Source: an uncultured beta proteobacterium
GTDB taxonomy: Bacteria; Pseudomonadota; Gammaproteobacteria; Burkholderiales; Burkholderiaceae
Length of the DNA: 9,865 nucleotides
Direction of reading: 5' to 3'
Assembly (NCBI GenBank): GCA_903835865.1
Contig: CAILON010000201.1
Span: 1-9,865, forward strand
The notes beneath the pieces were generated by a model. That model was not told the DNA's origin. It searched no databases and saw nothing but the letters and a program-made list of their open reading frames with translations. A program made the translations under genes and the position numbers. Of the stretch, positions 1-7,007 are shown piece after piece (positions within the stretch are counted from its first letter, which is position 1; the number at the start of each line of letters is the position of its first letter).

Positions 1-253
1 GGACTTTTACCTCAAAGACGCCAAAGTGACTGATGAAGAGTCGGCAGGCGCTGAAAAACTGACCTTTTCAGGAATTGGGATTTATCACAAAGACCTATTT
101 AAGGACTTACAAAGAGGTGAGTCTGCAAAATTAGCTCCTCTCTTAATACAAGCAATGAGTGAAAATAGAGTGACTGGTGAAAAATATCGGGGTCCGTGGC
201 ACGATGTAGGAACGCCACAGCGCTTGCAAGAACTCAATGCAGTCTATGAATAA
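1..253 (+). CDS. murU: MurU-like N-acetylmuramate-1-phosphate uridylyltransferase, C-terminal fragment
   Basis: Only the last 83 codons are present; the reading frame is open from base 2 and ends at TAA 251-253. The fragment carries the end of a sugar-phosphate nucleotidyltransferase fold: FSGIGIYHKDLF, then KLAPLL, an AM helix, GEKYRGPWHDVGT and QRLQELN at the C terminus. This W-x-DVGTP-x-RL ending is typical of the MurU/GlmU-like nucleotidyltransferase group. In Pseudomonas, MurU converts MurNAc-1-phosphate and UTP to UDP-MurNAc in cytosolic cell-wall recycling, after the kinase AmgK. The catalytic N-terminal half (GG-x-GTR signature) lies outside the window, so specificity is an inference; a mannose- or glucose-1-phosphate nucleotidyltransferase is possible. 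The stop overlaps the start of pepP, suggesting coupled translation. The family is fairly certain, the exact enzyme moderately so. Confidence 0.75.
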   Translation, partial: DFYLKDAKVTDEESAGAEKLTFSGIGIYHKDLFKDLQRGESAKLAPLLIQAMSENRVTGEKYRGPWHDVGTPQRLQELNAVYE

Positions 254-1601
254 AACAAATATCTACCAACAACGCAGAGATGCACTAGCAAAACAGATGC
301 TGTCCAAAACGGGCGGGGGTATTGCAGTCATCTCTACTGCGCCAGAACTTGCCCGTAATCGCGATAGTGAATTTCCCTATCGCCACGATAGCGATTTTTT
401 CTACTTATGTGGTTTTGAAGAGCCTGGCGCAACCCTCGTATTAAAGGTCACATCTCATGGTGGGCTCGAAACCCATTTATTTTGCAAACCAAAAGATCCT
501 GAACGAGAGATTTGGGATGGCCTCCGACTCGGCCCAGAAGCCGCTCCAGAAATACTGGGTGTTGAATTCGCTCACAGCAATCAGACGCTCGATCAAAAAC
601 TGAGTGAGTTACTGGCAGATCAAGAGGCCATCTATATCCGCTTAGCAGAGAGCGCCGAAGCAGATCGTCGCTTGCGTCACTGGATGAAACAGGTGCGTGG
701 GCAGGCGCGGTCCGGCATCAACCCACCATCACAGCTTCATGATGTTGAAACTCTCATTCATGAAATGCGCTTATTTAAAGATGCACATGAAATTGACATC
801 ATGCGCAAGGCAGCCGCCATCTCTGCACGAGCTCATGTCCGTGCGATGCAGATATGTAAGCCCGGAATGCGCGAGTACCAATTAGAAGCCGAATTACTTC
901 ATGAATTTCGTAATAGCGGCGCCCAAAGCGTGGCCTATAACAGTATCGTTGCTGGCGGTGAAAATTCTTGCATCTTGCACTATCGCGCTGGTGCCACAGA
1001 GTTACGCAGTGGAGAGCTTTGCTTAATTGATGCAGGTTGTGAGCTTGATGGCTATGCGTCGGATATCACACGCACTTTCCCGGTAAATGGAAAGTTCACA
1101 GGACCACAACGCGCCCTCTATGACATCACGCTGGCTGCACAAGAAGCTGCCTTAGCCATGACTAAGCCTGGCAATACCTTTATGCAGCCGCATGAAGCAG
1201 CAGTCCGAGTGTTGACACAAGGCCTGCTGGATGAAAAATTACTCAAGCTTGCCGAATTGGGTTCTCTTGAAAATGCCATAGAAAGTGGCGCTTATCGTCG
1301 CTTCTATATGCATCGCACCTCACACTGGTTAGGTATGGATGTCCATGATGTGGGTTCTTATCGCGAGCCTATTGAAAATCCCAGCAAAGAAGATAAGCCT
1401 TGGCGTATTCTTCAAAGTGGTATGGTCATCACTGTAGAGCCCGGTTTATATATCAGACCGGCCGATGATATCGATGAGGCGTACTGGAATATCGGTATTC
1501 GAATTGAAGATGACGCAGTCATCAATAATTCTGGATGTGAATTGATTTCTCGTGGAGTGCCAGTTAAAGCCGATGAAATTGAAGCACTCATGAAGTCTTG
1601 A
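237..1601 (+). CDS. pepP: Xaa-Pro aminopeptidase PepP (proline aminopeptidase II, peptidase M24B)
   Basis: This cytosolic metallopeptidase (454 aa; E. coli PepP 441) removes an N-terminal residue that precedes proline. Residues about 5-150 form the aminopeptidase-P N-terminal domain, with EFPYRHDSDFFYLCGF near residue 45. Residues about 180-450 form the pita-bread catalytic domain. All five dinuclear manganese ligands are visible: D265 (LIDAGCE), D276 (SDITRTFP), H363 (TSHWLG), E401 (VEPGLYI) and E424 (IRIEDD). The supporting histidines H248 (ILHY) and H370 (DVHDVG) are also present, so the enzyme should be active. The first ATG at 237 overlaps the upstream gene by 17 nt. A second in-frame ATG at 246 gives MNKTNIYQQRR, closer in length to the E. 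coli N terminus, and an 8-nt overlap; neither has a clear ribosome binding site. The pepP-ubiH pairing is also found in E. coli. Confidence 0.96.
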   Translation: MQSMNKTNIYQQRRDALAKQMLSKTGGGIAVISTAPELARNRDSEFPYRHDSDFFYLCGFEEPGATLVLKVTSHGGLETHLFCKPKDPEREIWDGLRLGPEAAPEILGVEFAHSNQTLDQKLSELLADQEAIYIRLAESAEADRRLRHWMKQVRGQARSGINPPSQLHDVETLIHEMRLFKDAHEIDIMRKAAAISARAHVRAMQICKPGMREYQLEAELLHEFRNSGAQSVAYNSIVAGGENSCILHYRAGATELRSGELCLIDAGCELDGYASDITRTFPVNGKFTGPQRALYDITLAAQEAALAMTKPGNTFMQPHEAAVRVLTQGLLDEKLLKLAELGSLENAIESGAYRRFYMHRTSHWLGMDVHDVGSYREPIENPSKEDKPWRILQSGMVITVEPGLYIRPADDIDEAYWNIGIRIEDDAVINNSGCELISRGVPVKADEIEALMKS

Positions 1602-1602
1602 A

Positions 1603-2757
1603 ATGAACTCAACTCATAGCGATATTGTGATTCAAGGGGGTGGCCCTGTAGGCCTAGCCTGCGCCGCCTGGTGTTTACAAAAATATCCTGAAGCAAAGAT
1701 AACCTTGCTAGATCGCAACCCGATTGATGATGCTGATTTAGCTGCCGCTGATAGTAGGGGGATTGCGCTTTCTCATGGTAGCAAAATTTTGCTCGATACC
1801 ATTGATGCATGGCCAAGTGAATGTGCTGATATTCACCGTGTACACGTTTCTCAAGCGGGACGTTTTGGTCGTGCGCTGATGACGCGTGAAGAACTTCATC
1901 AAGATGCCTTGGGTCACATTATTCGCTATCGTGATATTCATCTCACGCTGCGCAAAGCGCTCAGAGAAATTCAAAAAACGAGCCCCCATTTTATTTGGCA
2001 ACACATTCAGGATAATGCGCCAACAAATATCGATGCCAAATGTATCGTGCATGCTGAAGGCGGTTTATTTAAAAAGCAAGACTGGGTTGAGTCCGGTCGG
2101 GATTATGGTCAATCCGCTTTGGTGGGATTAGTTGAAGTCGAGAATGCCGCGCCCCACCAAGCCTGGGAACGCTTTACCGCAGAGGGTCCATTAGCAGTTT
2201 TACCAAGTCACTATGGTCCACAAATTTTAAATCTGGTGTGGTGTGGATCTCCTGAGTCCTCACAACGTCGTTTGCAATTGAACGATGCGGAATTTTTATC
2301 CAGCCTACAAAGTGAATTTGGCTCTCGAATTGGTCGTTTCTTAAAAATTCAAGATCGCAGACTGTATGAACTCGGTTTGAACTATCGCAAACAAATCACC
2401 AAAGACAATGAGGTTTGGATTGGTAATGCTGCGCAAACATTACATCCTGTTGGTGGGCAAGGCCTCAACTTAGGTTTGCGTGATGCCTACCTATTGGCTG
2501 AAAAATTGGTTGAAGTTTTTGCAAGGCCTGCCCAAGAACACTCTTTAGCAAATATTCAACATGCGCTTGAGAGTTATGCGCAAAGTCGCAAAGTTGATCG
2601 CACCACCACCATCGGACTCACTGACTTTATGGCCAGAGTCTTTACCTCGAATTTAGCGCCTGTTGTACTCGCCCGAGGATTGGCTTTATCGGCGCTTCAG
2701 TGGCTTCCTCCAGTTAAAACAGCCTTAGCTCGCCAGATGATGTTTGGCAGGCGCTAA
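1603..2757 (+). CDS. ubiH: UbiH/UbiF/VisC-family FAD-dependent ubiquinone biosynthesis hydroxylase
   Basis: This flavoprotein monooxygenase (384 aa; E. coli UbiH 392) hydroxylates the aromatic ring during aerobic ubiquinone synthesis, in a peripheral membrane complex. The N-terminal FAD-binding loop is IQGGGPVGLA (GxGxxG at G12, G14, G17). The second FAD motif is WIGNAAQTLHPVGGQG (about 272-287), followed by LNLGLRDA, which is highly specific for this family. The central motif, usually ADG, reads HAEGG (150-154). I see no signal peptide or membrane segment; the C terminus (about 350-370) is moderately hydrophobic. It starts 1 nt after the pepP stop, so translation is probably coupled, and pepP-ubiH adjacency also occurs in E. 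coli, which favours UbiH over UbiF or UbiI. Which ring carbon is hydroxylated cannot be read from sequence, because bacteria distribute the three positions differently among these paralogues. Confidence 0.88.
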   Translation: MNSTHSDIVIQGGGPVGLACAAWCLQKYPEAKITLLDRNPIDDADLAAADSRGIALSHGSKILLDTIDAWPSECADIHRVHVSQAGRFGRALMTREELHQDALGHIIRYRDIHLTLRKALREIQKTSPHFIWQHIQDNAPTNIDAKCIVHAEGGLFKKQDWVESGRDYGQSALVGLVEVENAAPHQAWERFTAEGPLAVLPSHYGPQILNLVWCGSPESSQRRLQLNDAEFLSSLQSEFGSRIGRFLKIQDRRLYELGLNYRKQITKDNEVWIGNAAQTLHPVGGQGLNLGLRDAYLLAEKLVEVFARPAQEHSLANIQHALESYAQSRKVDRTTTIGLTDFMARVFTSNLAPVVLARGLALSALQWLPPVKTALARQMMFGRR

Positions 2758-2811
2758 GACGCTTAAAACGCTTCCAAAAGAAGATTACAGTTCATTTGAC
2801 TTACATCATCC

Positions 2812-2836
2812 AATCTGCCTAAAAAATAGGCAGATT
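2812..2836 (+). terminator. Perfect 10-bp inverted repeat, possible weak terminator after ubiH
   Basis: AATCTGCCTA (2812-2821) is mirrored exactly by TAGGCAGATT (2827-2836) around a five-A loop. The stem has four G-C pairs and is followed by only three Ts (2835-2837, two of them in the stem) and then AGCCCC, so it is a poor canonical intrinsic terminator. It lies 54 nt after the ubiH stop and 73 nt before the dusB ATG, where the pepP-ubiH unit should end. A protein-binding palindrome near a dusB promoter is an alternative reading. The repeat itself is certain; the function is not. Confidence 0.4.
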
Positions 2837-2848
2837 TAGCCCCGACTG

Positions 2849-2857
2849 TGCTAAAGT
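2849..2857 (+). promoter_or_regulatory. Candidate extended -10 promoter for the dusB-fis-purH-ruvCAB operon
   Basis: TGCTAAAGT is an extended -10 element (TG, one base, then TAAAGT, 4 of 6 matches to TATAAT). It sits just after the inverted repeat and about 53 nt before the dusB ATG. No good -35 hexamer lies 16-18 nt upstream. Transcription would begin near 2864, leaving a leader of roughly 46 nt. The placement fits a new operon starting here, but the match is weak. Confidence 0.28.
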
Positions 2858-2909
2858 GTCAGGCTTTCCACGCAAAATAAAACCCACTTATAGCGTTCAG
2901 CTCCCATTA

Positions 2910-3926
2910 ATGCAGATTGGCCCTCACCTCCTCGCAAATCGACTGTTTGTAGCCCCTATGGCTGGGGTAACCGATCGTCCATTTAGGCAGCTTTGTAAGA
3001 AGTTAGGTGCTGGCTATGCCGTTTCGGAGATGGTCGCTTCTAATGCATTGCTCTGGAAGAGTGTGAAGACCCAGCGTCGTGCGAATCATGTCGGCGAATT
3101 CAAGCCGATCGCTGTGCAAATTGCTGGTGCTGATCCTGCCATGATGGCAGCAGCTGCCAAACTCAATCGAGATCATGGCGCGCAAATTATTGATATCAAT
3201 ATGGGCTGCCCAGCAAAGAAAGTTTGTAATGTTGCCGCAGGTTCAGCACTGATGCGCGATGAACCACTCGTCCAAAAAATATTGGAAGCTGTTGTGCAAG
3301 CAGTGGGTGTTGGTCCTGATGCTATCCCAGTAACTTTAAAAATTCGTACCGGCTGGGATCGTGAACATAAAAATGCGATCGATATTGCCAAACTTGCTGA
3401 ACAGTCCGGCATCTCGATGTTGACTGTGCATGGTCGCACTAAAGCTGACCTGTATCACGGTGAAGCAGAATATGACACGATTACCGCCGTGAAAAATAGC
3501 GTGGCAATACCAGTTGTTGCTAACGGTGATATCACCAGCCCAGAAAAAGCAGAGTTTGTACTCCAGACTACTGGCGCTGATGCAATCATGATTGGTCGCG
3601 CAGCCCAAGGCCGCCCTTGGATCTTCCGTGAAATTAATCACTATCTTGAAACCGGAGGAAAGCTGCCCACTCCCGAGATCAATGAGATTCAAAGCATTAT
3701 GAATGCGCACCTTTTAGATCACTACGAGTTCTATGGCGAGCATATTGGCCTGCGTACCGCCCGCAAGCATATCGGCTGGTATTGCAAAGGCTTACGAGAT
3801 TCACATGCATTTCGTCAACGTATGAATACTGCAGATGATTGCAAAACCCAGTTACAGATGGTGAATGATTATTTTGATGAAATGAAATCCCATTCCGACC
3901 GCTTGCTATTTTTAGAGGCAGCTTAA
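2910..3926 (+). CDS. dusB: tRNA-dihydrouridine synthase DusB
   Basis: DusB is an FMN- and NADPH-dependent enzyme that reduces uridine to dihydrouridine in the tRNA D-loop (position 17 in E. coli). The product from the ATG at 2910 has 338 aa (E. coli 321). Visible motifs are the FMN-site APMAGVTDRPF (15-25), the catalytic cysteine C100 in INMGCPAKKV, K144 in TLKIRTGW, H174 in VHGRT, the phosphate-binding NGDI (205-208) and GRAAQGRPWIF (229-239). A helical C-terminal tRNA-recognition domain follows from about 255. The frame is open upstream to a GTG at 2856, but MQIGPHLLANRL aligns with the E. coli start MRIGQYQLRNRL, and the 18 extra residues look unlike the family, so I chose 2910. No Shine-Dalgarno sequence is visible for either start. 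It is followed by fis, as in E. coli, where dusB-fis form one operon. Confidence 0.95.
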   Translation: MQIGPHLLANRLFVAPMAGVTDRPFRQLCKKLGAGYAVSEMVASNALLWKSVKTQRRANHVGEFKPIAVQIAGADPAMMAAAAKLNRDHGAQIIDINMGCPAKKVCNVAAGSALMRDEPLVQKILEAVVQAVGVGPDAIPVTLKIRTGWDREHKNAIDIAKLAEQSGISMLTVHGRTKADLYHGEAEYDTITAVKNSVAIPVVANGDITSPEKAEFVLQTTGADAIMIGRAAQGRPWIFREINHYLETGGKLPTPEINEIQSIMNAHLLDHYEFYGEHIGLRTARKHIGWYCKGLRDSHAFRQRMNTADDCKTQLQMVNDYFDEMKSHSDRLLFLEAA

Positions 3927-3975
3927 TTTTTCCGTATTTCTATTTTCTTTTTTGTATTTGTATTGATTGACTTTT
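3927..3975 (+). other. T-rich dusB-fis spacer (fis leader)
   Basis: The 49-nt spacer before the chosen fis start holds 33 T, 6 A, 5 C and 5 G. It includes a run of six Ts near 3948 but no preceding GC hairpin, so it is not an intrinsic terminator. No Shine-Dalgarno sequence precedes the fis ATG. A U-rich leader of this sort suits ribosomal protein S1-assisted initiation, which is an inference. Confidence 0.4.
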
Positions 3976-4215
3976 ATGACCACTAAACACCCTATTACTG
4001 AATGTATCGAGACTCAGTTACAAGGTTATCTCGATGACCTCAAAGGTACTCCGCCTACCGATATTTATCAAATGGTCTTGGCCGTGGTTGAAAAACCCAT
4101 GCTGGAATTAGTAATGCACCATGCCAAGCAAAACCAATCTTTGGCTGCGCATTACCTCGGCATCAATCGCAATACTTTGCATAAGAAATTGGTTGAACAT
4201 CAACTTCTGAAGTAA
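3976..4215 (+). CDS. fis: Fis family nucleoid-associated DNA-binding protein (short form)
   Basis: Fis is a homodimeric DNA-bending protein that regulates growth-phase genes, rRNA promoters, recombination and nucleoid structure. This copy has 79 aa from the ATG at 3976 (E. coli Fis 98). It aligns with E. coli Fis from about residue 25 onward: the dimerisation helices (about 8-45, including [19 protein letters not shown]) and a C-terminal helix-turn-helix [20 protein letters not shown] (53-72). The E. coli N-terminal beta-hairpin arm that activates site-specific invertases is absent, which I believe is usual in betaproteobacteria. In the recognition helix R65 is kept, but the residue matching E. 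coli Arg89 is H69 (CAT codon at 4180). A TTG at 3967 could add three residues but is less likely. Its position directly after dusB supports the identity strongly. Confidence 0.93.
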   Translation: MTTKHPITECIETQLQGYLDDLKGTPPTDIYQMVLAVVEKPMLELVMHHAKQNQSLAAHYLGINRNTLHKKLVEHQLLK

Positions 4216-4264
4216 CCCAAAAACTATTCTTTCATTCAATCTTTATTCTTACTTCTATCCCTCA
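4216..4264 (+). promoter_or_regulatory. G-free, pyrimidine-rich purH leader
   Basis: The whole 49-nt fis-purH spacer contains no G (21 T, 15 C, 13 A), so the RNA can form no G-C or G-U pairs within itself and no Shine-Dalgarno sequence is possible. Candidate roles are an S1-dependent ribosome landing site for purH or part of a Rho-loading (rut) site, since C-over-G bias is typical of the latter. No -35/-10 pair, hairpin or purine riboswitch is visible. The composition is certain; the role is inferred. Confidence 0.3.
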
Positions 4265-5845
4265 ATGATCCGTACAGCCCTTCTCTCCGTTTCCGATAAA
4301 AATGGCATCGTGCCTTTTGCAAGAGCCCTGCATGAGCAAGGCATCAAGCTCATCTCTACCGGTGGCACCGCAAAACTCTTGGCTGAGAATCAATTGCCGG
4401 TAGTGGAAGTGTCTTCCTTAACCAAGTTTCCGGAAATGCTCGATGGTCGCGTCAAAACCCTGCACCCTATGGTGCATGGTGGTTTATTAGCCCGCAGAGA
4501 TTTTCCTGAGCACATGGCTGCCCTAAAAGAGCATGGCATCGACACCATCGATATGCTTGTGATCAACCTTTACCCATTCAATGAAACCGTTGCTAAAGAA
4601 AGTTGTTCATTCGAAGATGCGGTTGAGAATATTGATATTGGTGGCCCAGCTATGCTGCGGGCTGCTGCCAAAAACCATCAAGACGTTACTGTATTAATTT
4701 CACCCGAAGATTACGCGCCCGTATTGGCCGAAATGAAAGCCAATAACAATACCGTGTCTTATAAGACCAATTTAGCCTTAGCCAAGAAAGTATTTGCACA
4801 TACAGCCCAATACGATGGTGCCATTGCAAACTACCTTTTATCGCTAGATGATGCACTTGATCACAAGACACGCTCTGCCTATCCAGAAACATTGCACCTT
4901 GCTTTTGAAAAAGTCCAAGAGATGCGCTATGGCGAGAACCCACATCAATCTGCAGCGTTTTATAAAGATATCTCCCAAGTTGATGGCGCACTGGCTAATT
5001 ACAAGCAACTTCAGGGTAAAGAGCTGTCGTACAACAATATTGCTGATGCAGATTCCGCTTGGGAATGCGTTAAGAGCTTCTCTAATAATGCGGGCGGCGT
5101 TGCAGCTTGCGTCATCATCAAACACGCCAACCCTTGTGGTGTAGCGGTTGGCGCTAATGCGCTAGAGGCTTATGAAAAGGCCTTCAAAACAGATCCGAGC
5201 TCAGCCTTTGGCGGCATTATTGCTTTCAATGTGCCCTGTGATGGCGCAGCAGCAGAAGCAATTTCTAAACAGTTTGTAGAGGTATTAATTGCGCCGAGCT
5301 TTAGCGCTGAAGCTAAAGCCATCTTTGCCGCCAAACAAAACGTGCGTCTCCTAGAAATTCCATTGGGCAATGCATTTAATACATTTGATTTCAAGCGCGT
5401 GGGTGGCGGTTTGCTTGTTCAGTCTCCTGACGCCAAGAACGTACTTGAAAGCGAAATGCGTGTTGTGAGCAAACGTCTTCCAACTCCAAGCGAAATGAAT
5501 GACATGATGTTTGCTTGGCGCGTTGCAAAATTTGTTAAATCCAATGCGATTGTCTATTGCGCTAATGGCATGACTCTCGGTATTGGCGCAGGCCAAATGA
5601 GTCGCGTAGATTCTGCCAGAATGGCAGGCATCAAAGCTGAGAACGCTGGCTTAAGCCTTAAGGGCTCTGCAGTAGCGAGCGACGCCTTCTTCCCCTTCCG
5701 TGATGGCTTAGATGTAGTAGTCAATGGTGGAGCAAGTTGCGCTATTCAGCCTGGGGGCAGCATGCGTGATGATGAAATCATTGCTGCCGCCAATGAACAT
5801 GGGATTGCCATGATCTTTACTGGCACCCGTCATTTCCGTCATTAA
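4265..5845 (+). CDS. purH: Bifunctional AICAR transformylase / IMP cyclohydrolase PurH
   Basis: PurH catalyses the last two steps of de novo purine synthesis: formylation of AICAR with 10-formyl-tetrahydrofolate, then ring closure to IMP. At 526 aa it is full length (E. coli 529). Residues 1 to about 195 are the MGS-like cyclohydrolase domain, with STGGTAKLL (31-39), [12 protein letters not shown] (57-68) and RAAAKNH (132-138, containing the likely catalytic Lys136). The remainder is the transformylase, with RYGENPHQ (221-228), the catalytic K286-H287 pair in [15 protein letters not shown] (312-317), [10 protein letters not shown] (472-481) and the terminal TGTRHFRH. The ATG at 4265 begins [12 protein letters not shown], the usual family start. 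It follows fis by 49 nt and precedes ruvC by 15 nt with no terminator, so it probably lies inside the operon. No PurR-like operator was recognised upstream. Confidence 0.98.
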   Translation: MIRTALLSVSDKNGIVPFARALHEQGIKLISTGGTAKLLAENQLPVVEVSSLTKFPEMLDGRVKTLHPMVHGGLLARRDFPEHMAALKEHGIDTIDMLVINLYPFNETVAKESCSFEDAVENIDIGGPAMLRAAAKNHQDVTVLISPEDYAPVLAEMKANNNTVSYKTNLALAKKVFAHTAQYDGAIANYLLSLDDALDHKTRSAYPETLHLAFEKVQEMRYGENPHQSAAFYKDISQVDGALANYKQLQGKELSYNNIADADSAWECVKSFSNNAGGVAACVIIKHANPCGVAVGANALEAYEKAFKTDPSSAFGGIIAFNVPCDGAAAEAISKQFVEVLIAPSFSAEAKAIFAAKQNVRLLEIPLGNAFNTFDFKRVGGGLLVQSPDAKNVLESEMRVVSKRLPTPSEMNDMMFAWRVAKFVKSNAIVYCANGMTLGIGAGQMSRVDSARMAGIKAENAGLSLKGSAVASDAFFPFRDGLDVVVNGGASCAIQPGGSMRDDEIIAAANEHGIAMIFTGTRHFRH

Positions 5846-5860
5846 GAAAATTGAGTAAGC

Positions 5861-6379
5861 ATGCGCTGGATAGGAATTGATCCCGGTTTACGTACTACTG
5901 GCTTTGGCATCATCGATGTTGATGGCCAGAAGCTCACCTACGTAGCCTCGGGAACCATTGAAAGTGGCGATCCTGCCAAGGGCTTGCCTGAGCGCTTAGG
6001 GGCTCTCTATGCCGGCGTAAAAGAGGTACTGGAAACCTACCATCCAGAAGCTGCTGCCATCGAAGAAGTCTTCTTGAATGTGAACCCTCGATCTACCCTC
6101 ATGTTGGGTCAAGCACGAGGCGCAGTCATTGCCGCACTAGTGTCTGAAAAACTCTCTGTTGCTGAATACAGCGCCCTGAGAGTCAAGCAAGCGGTTGTGG
6201 GTACTGGTCGTGCTGCAAAACCTCAAGTGCAAGAAATGGTTAAGCGTCTGCTTAGACTCAATCGCGCGCCAGGGACTGATGCCTCCGATGCCTTAGGGGT
6301 CGCCATCTGCGCAGCACATCACGCTCAAATACCAAAAGCAATAACCGAAGCCTTAGCCCCCAAGAAACGCAGCAAGTAA
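5861..6379 (+). CDS. ruvC: Crossover junction endodeoxyribonuclease RuvC (Holliday junction resolvase)
   Basis: RuvC is a dimeric Mg2+-dependent nuclease that cuts Holliday junctions symmetrically and completes recombinational repair with RuvAB. The length, 172 aa, matches E. coli (173). All four acidic catalytic residues of the RNase H-like fold are visible: D7 in GIDPG, E68 in AAIEEVF, and D140 and D143 in GTDASDAL. F71, after EEV, corresponds to the E. coli Phe69 that contacts junction [20 protein letters not shown] (108-124) is also characteristic. The ATG at 5861 lies 15 nt after the purH stop; a weak GAG at 5853-5855 is the only purine-rich signal upstream. Read-through from purH is likely, and there is no SOS (LexA) box in the gap. 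Confidence 0.97.
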   Translation: MRWIGIDPGLRTTGFGIIDVDGQKLTYVASGTIESGDPAKGLPERLGALYAGVKEVLETYHPEAAAIEEVFLNVNPRSTLMLGQARGAVIAALVSEKLSVAEYSALRVKQAVVGTGRAAKPQVQEMVKRLLRLNRAPGTDASDALGVAICAAHHAQIPKAITEALAPKKRSK

Positions 6380-6408
6380 AAATACACATCACAGGTTAAG
6401 ATCTCTAC

Positions 6409-6990
6409 ATGATCGGTCGCATACAAGGCACTCTCGTTTCAGTTCACCCTCCTCGGCTTTTGGTTGATTGCCAAGGTGTTGGCTATGAAATCGATGTGCC
6501 CATGAGCACCCTCTATCAATTGCCAGAGGTCAATCAAAAGATCACTTTATTAACCCACTTTCAGGTTCGTGAAGATGCGCAGCAACTGTTTGGCTTTGCA
6601 ACTGAAACGGAGCGTGAAGCTTTTAGAGCGCTCATCAAAATTAGCGGCGTGGGCTCACGTACTGCCCTAGCGGTTCTCTCTGGTATGAGCGTCAATGAAT
6701 TAGCGCAAGCAATCGCTCTTCAAGAATCAGCTCGCTTGACTCAGGTCCCCGGTATTGGCAAGAAGACTGCTGAACGCCTTTGCTTAGAACTCAAAGGTAA
6801 GTTAGTCCCTGACCTTGGCATTAGCACCGGCAAACCCCAGGTGATTGAAGCGAGTAGCGAAGTACTGCAAGCGCTATTGGCTTTGGGCTATTCCGAAAAA
6901 GAAGCGCTCCTTGCCCTTAAACAAATTCCTGCAGACAGCACAGTGTCTGATGGTATTCGTATGGGCCTAAAGTATCTATCTAAGGCTTAA
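6409..6990 (+). CDS. ruvA: Holliday junction branch migration complex subunit RuvA
   Basis: RuvA is the tetrameric subunit that binds the four-way junction and loads the RuvB motors. It has 193 aa (E. coli 203). Domain I is an OB-fold (about 1-62) ending in [11 protein letters not shown], which contains the acidic-pin residues E55 and D56 at the same numbers as in E. coli. Domain II has two helix-hairpin-helix motifs, [10 protein letters not shown] (78-87) and [12 protein letters not shown] (113-124). A short flexible linker (about 132-148) leads to domain III (about 149-193), the RuvB-binding helices. The missing ten residues relative to E. coli probably come from the linker. The ATG at 6409 begins MIGRIQGTL, the standard family start, 29 nt after ruvC. 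No LexA box (CTGT-N8-ACAG) precedes it. Confidence 0.97.
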   Translation: MIGRIQGTLVSVHPPRLLVDCQGVGYEIDVPMSTLYQLPEVNQKITLLTHFQVREDAQQLFGFATETEREAFRALIKISGVGSRTALAVLSGMSVNELAQAIALQESARLTQVPGIGKKTAERLCLELKGKLVPDLGISTGKPQVIEASSEVLQALLALGYSEKEALLALKQIPADSTVSDGIRMGLKYLSKA

Positions 6991-7007
6991 AGCACTAAAC
7001 TTGTAGC

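Noticed and set aside
26..253. A 75-codon gene starting at GTG 26
   Set aside because: The same frame is open from base 2 and the protein is clearly the C-terminal end of a longer nucleotidyltransferase, so the GTG is internal.
1412..1816. 134-codon antisense open frame over the pepP-ubiH junction
   Set aside because: No family resemblance, low-complexity and His/Gln-rich stretches, and both sense genes are intact with all catalytic residues; it is a shadow frame.
2771..2783. CTTC/GAAG hairpin just after ubiH and the nearby ACGCTT repeat
   Set aside because: A 4-bp stem and a 6-bp repeat are within chance expectation and no U-tract follows.
2796..2825. TTGACT (2796-2801) and TAAAAA (2820-2825), spacing 18, as a dusB promoter
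   Set aside because: The -35 is good, but the -10 matches only 4 of 6 and lies inside the hairpin loop region; the downstream extended -10 fits the layout better. It remains a weak alternative.
2856..2909. GTG at 2856 as the dusB start
   Set aside because: The 18 added residues do not resemble DusB, and MQIGPHLL at 2910 aligns with the E. coli N terminus. The GTG also falls in the promoter candidate. Not fully excluded.
3336..3710. 124-codon antisense open frame inside dusB
   Set aside because: It lies wholly within a conserved gene, has no recognisable motif and no initiation signal.
4216..4264. Purine riboswitch or PurR operator upstream of purH
   Set aside because: The spacer has no G, so it cannot form the paired aptamer, and no PurR-like palindrome is present.
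4686..5144. Overlapping open frames of 93-101 codons on both strands inside purH
   Set aside because: All fall within the conserved PurH coding region and show no protein-family features.
6380..6408. Possible LexA (SOS) box before ruvA
   Set aside because: ACAGG occurs but no CTGT lies at the required spacing; neither the ruvC nor the ruvB gap has one.
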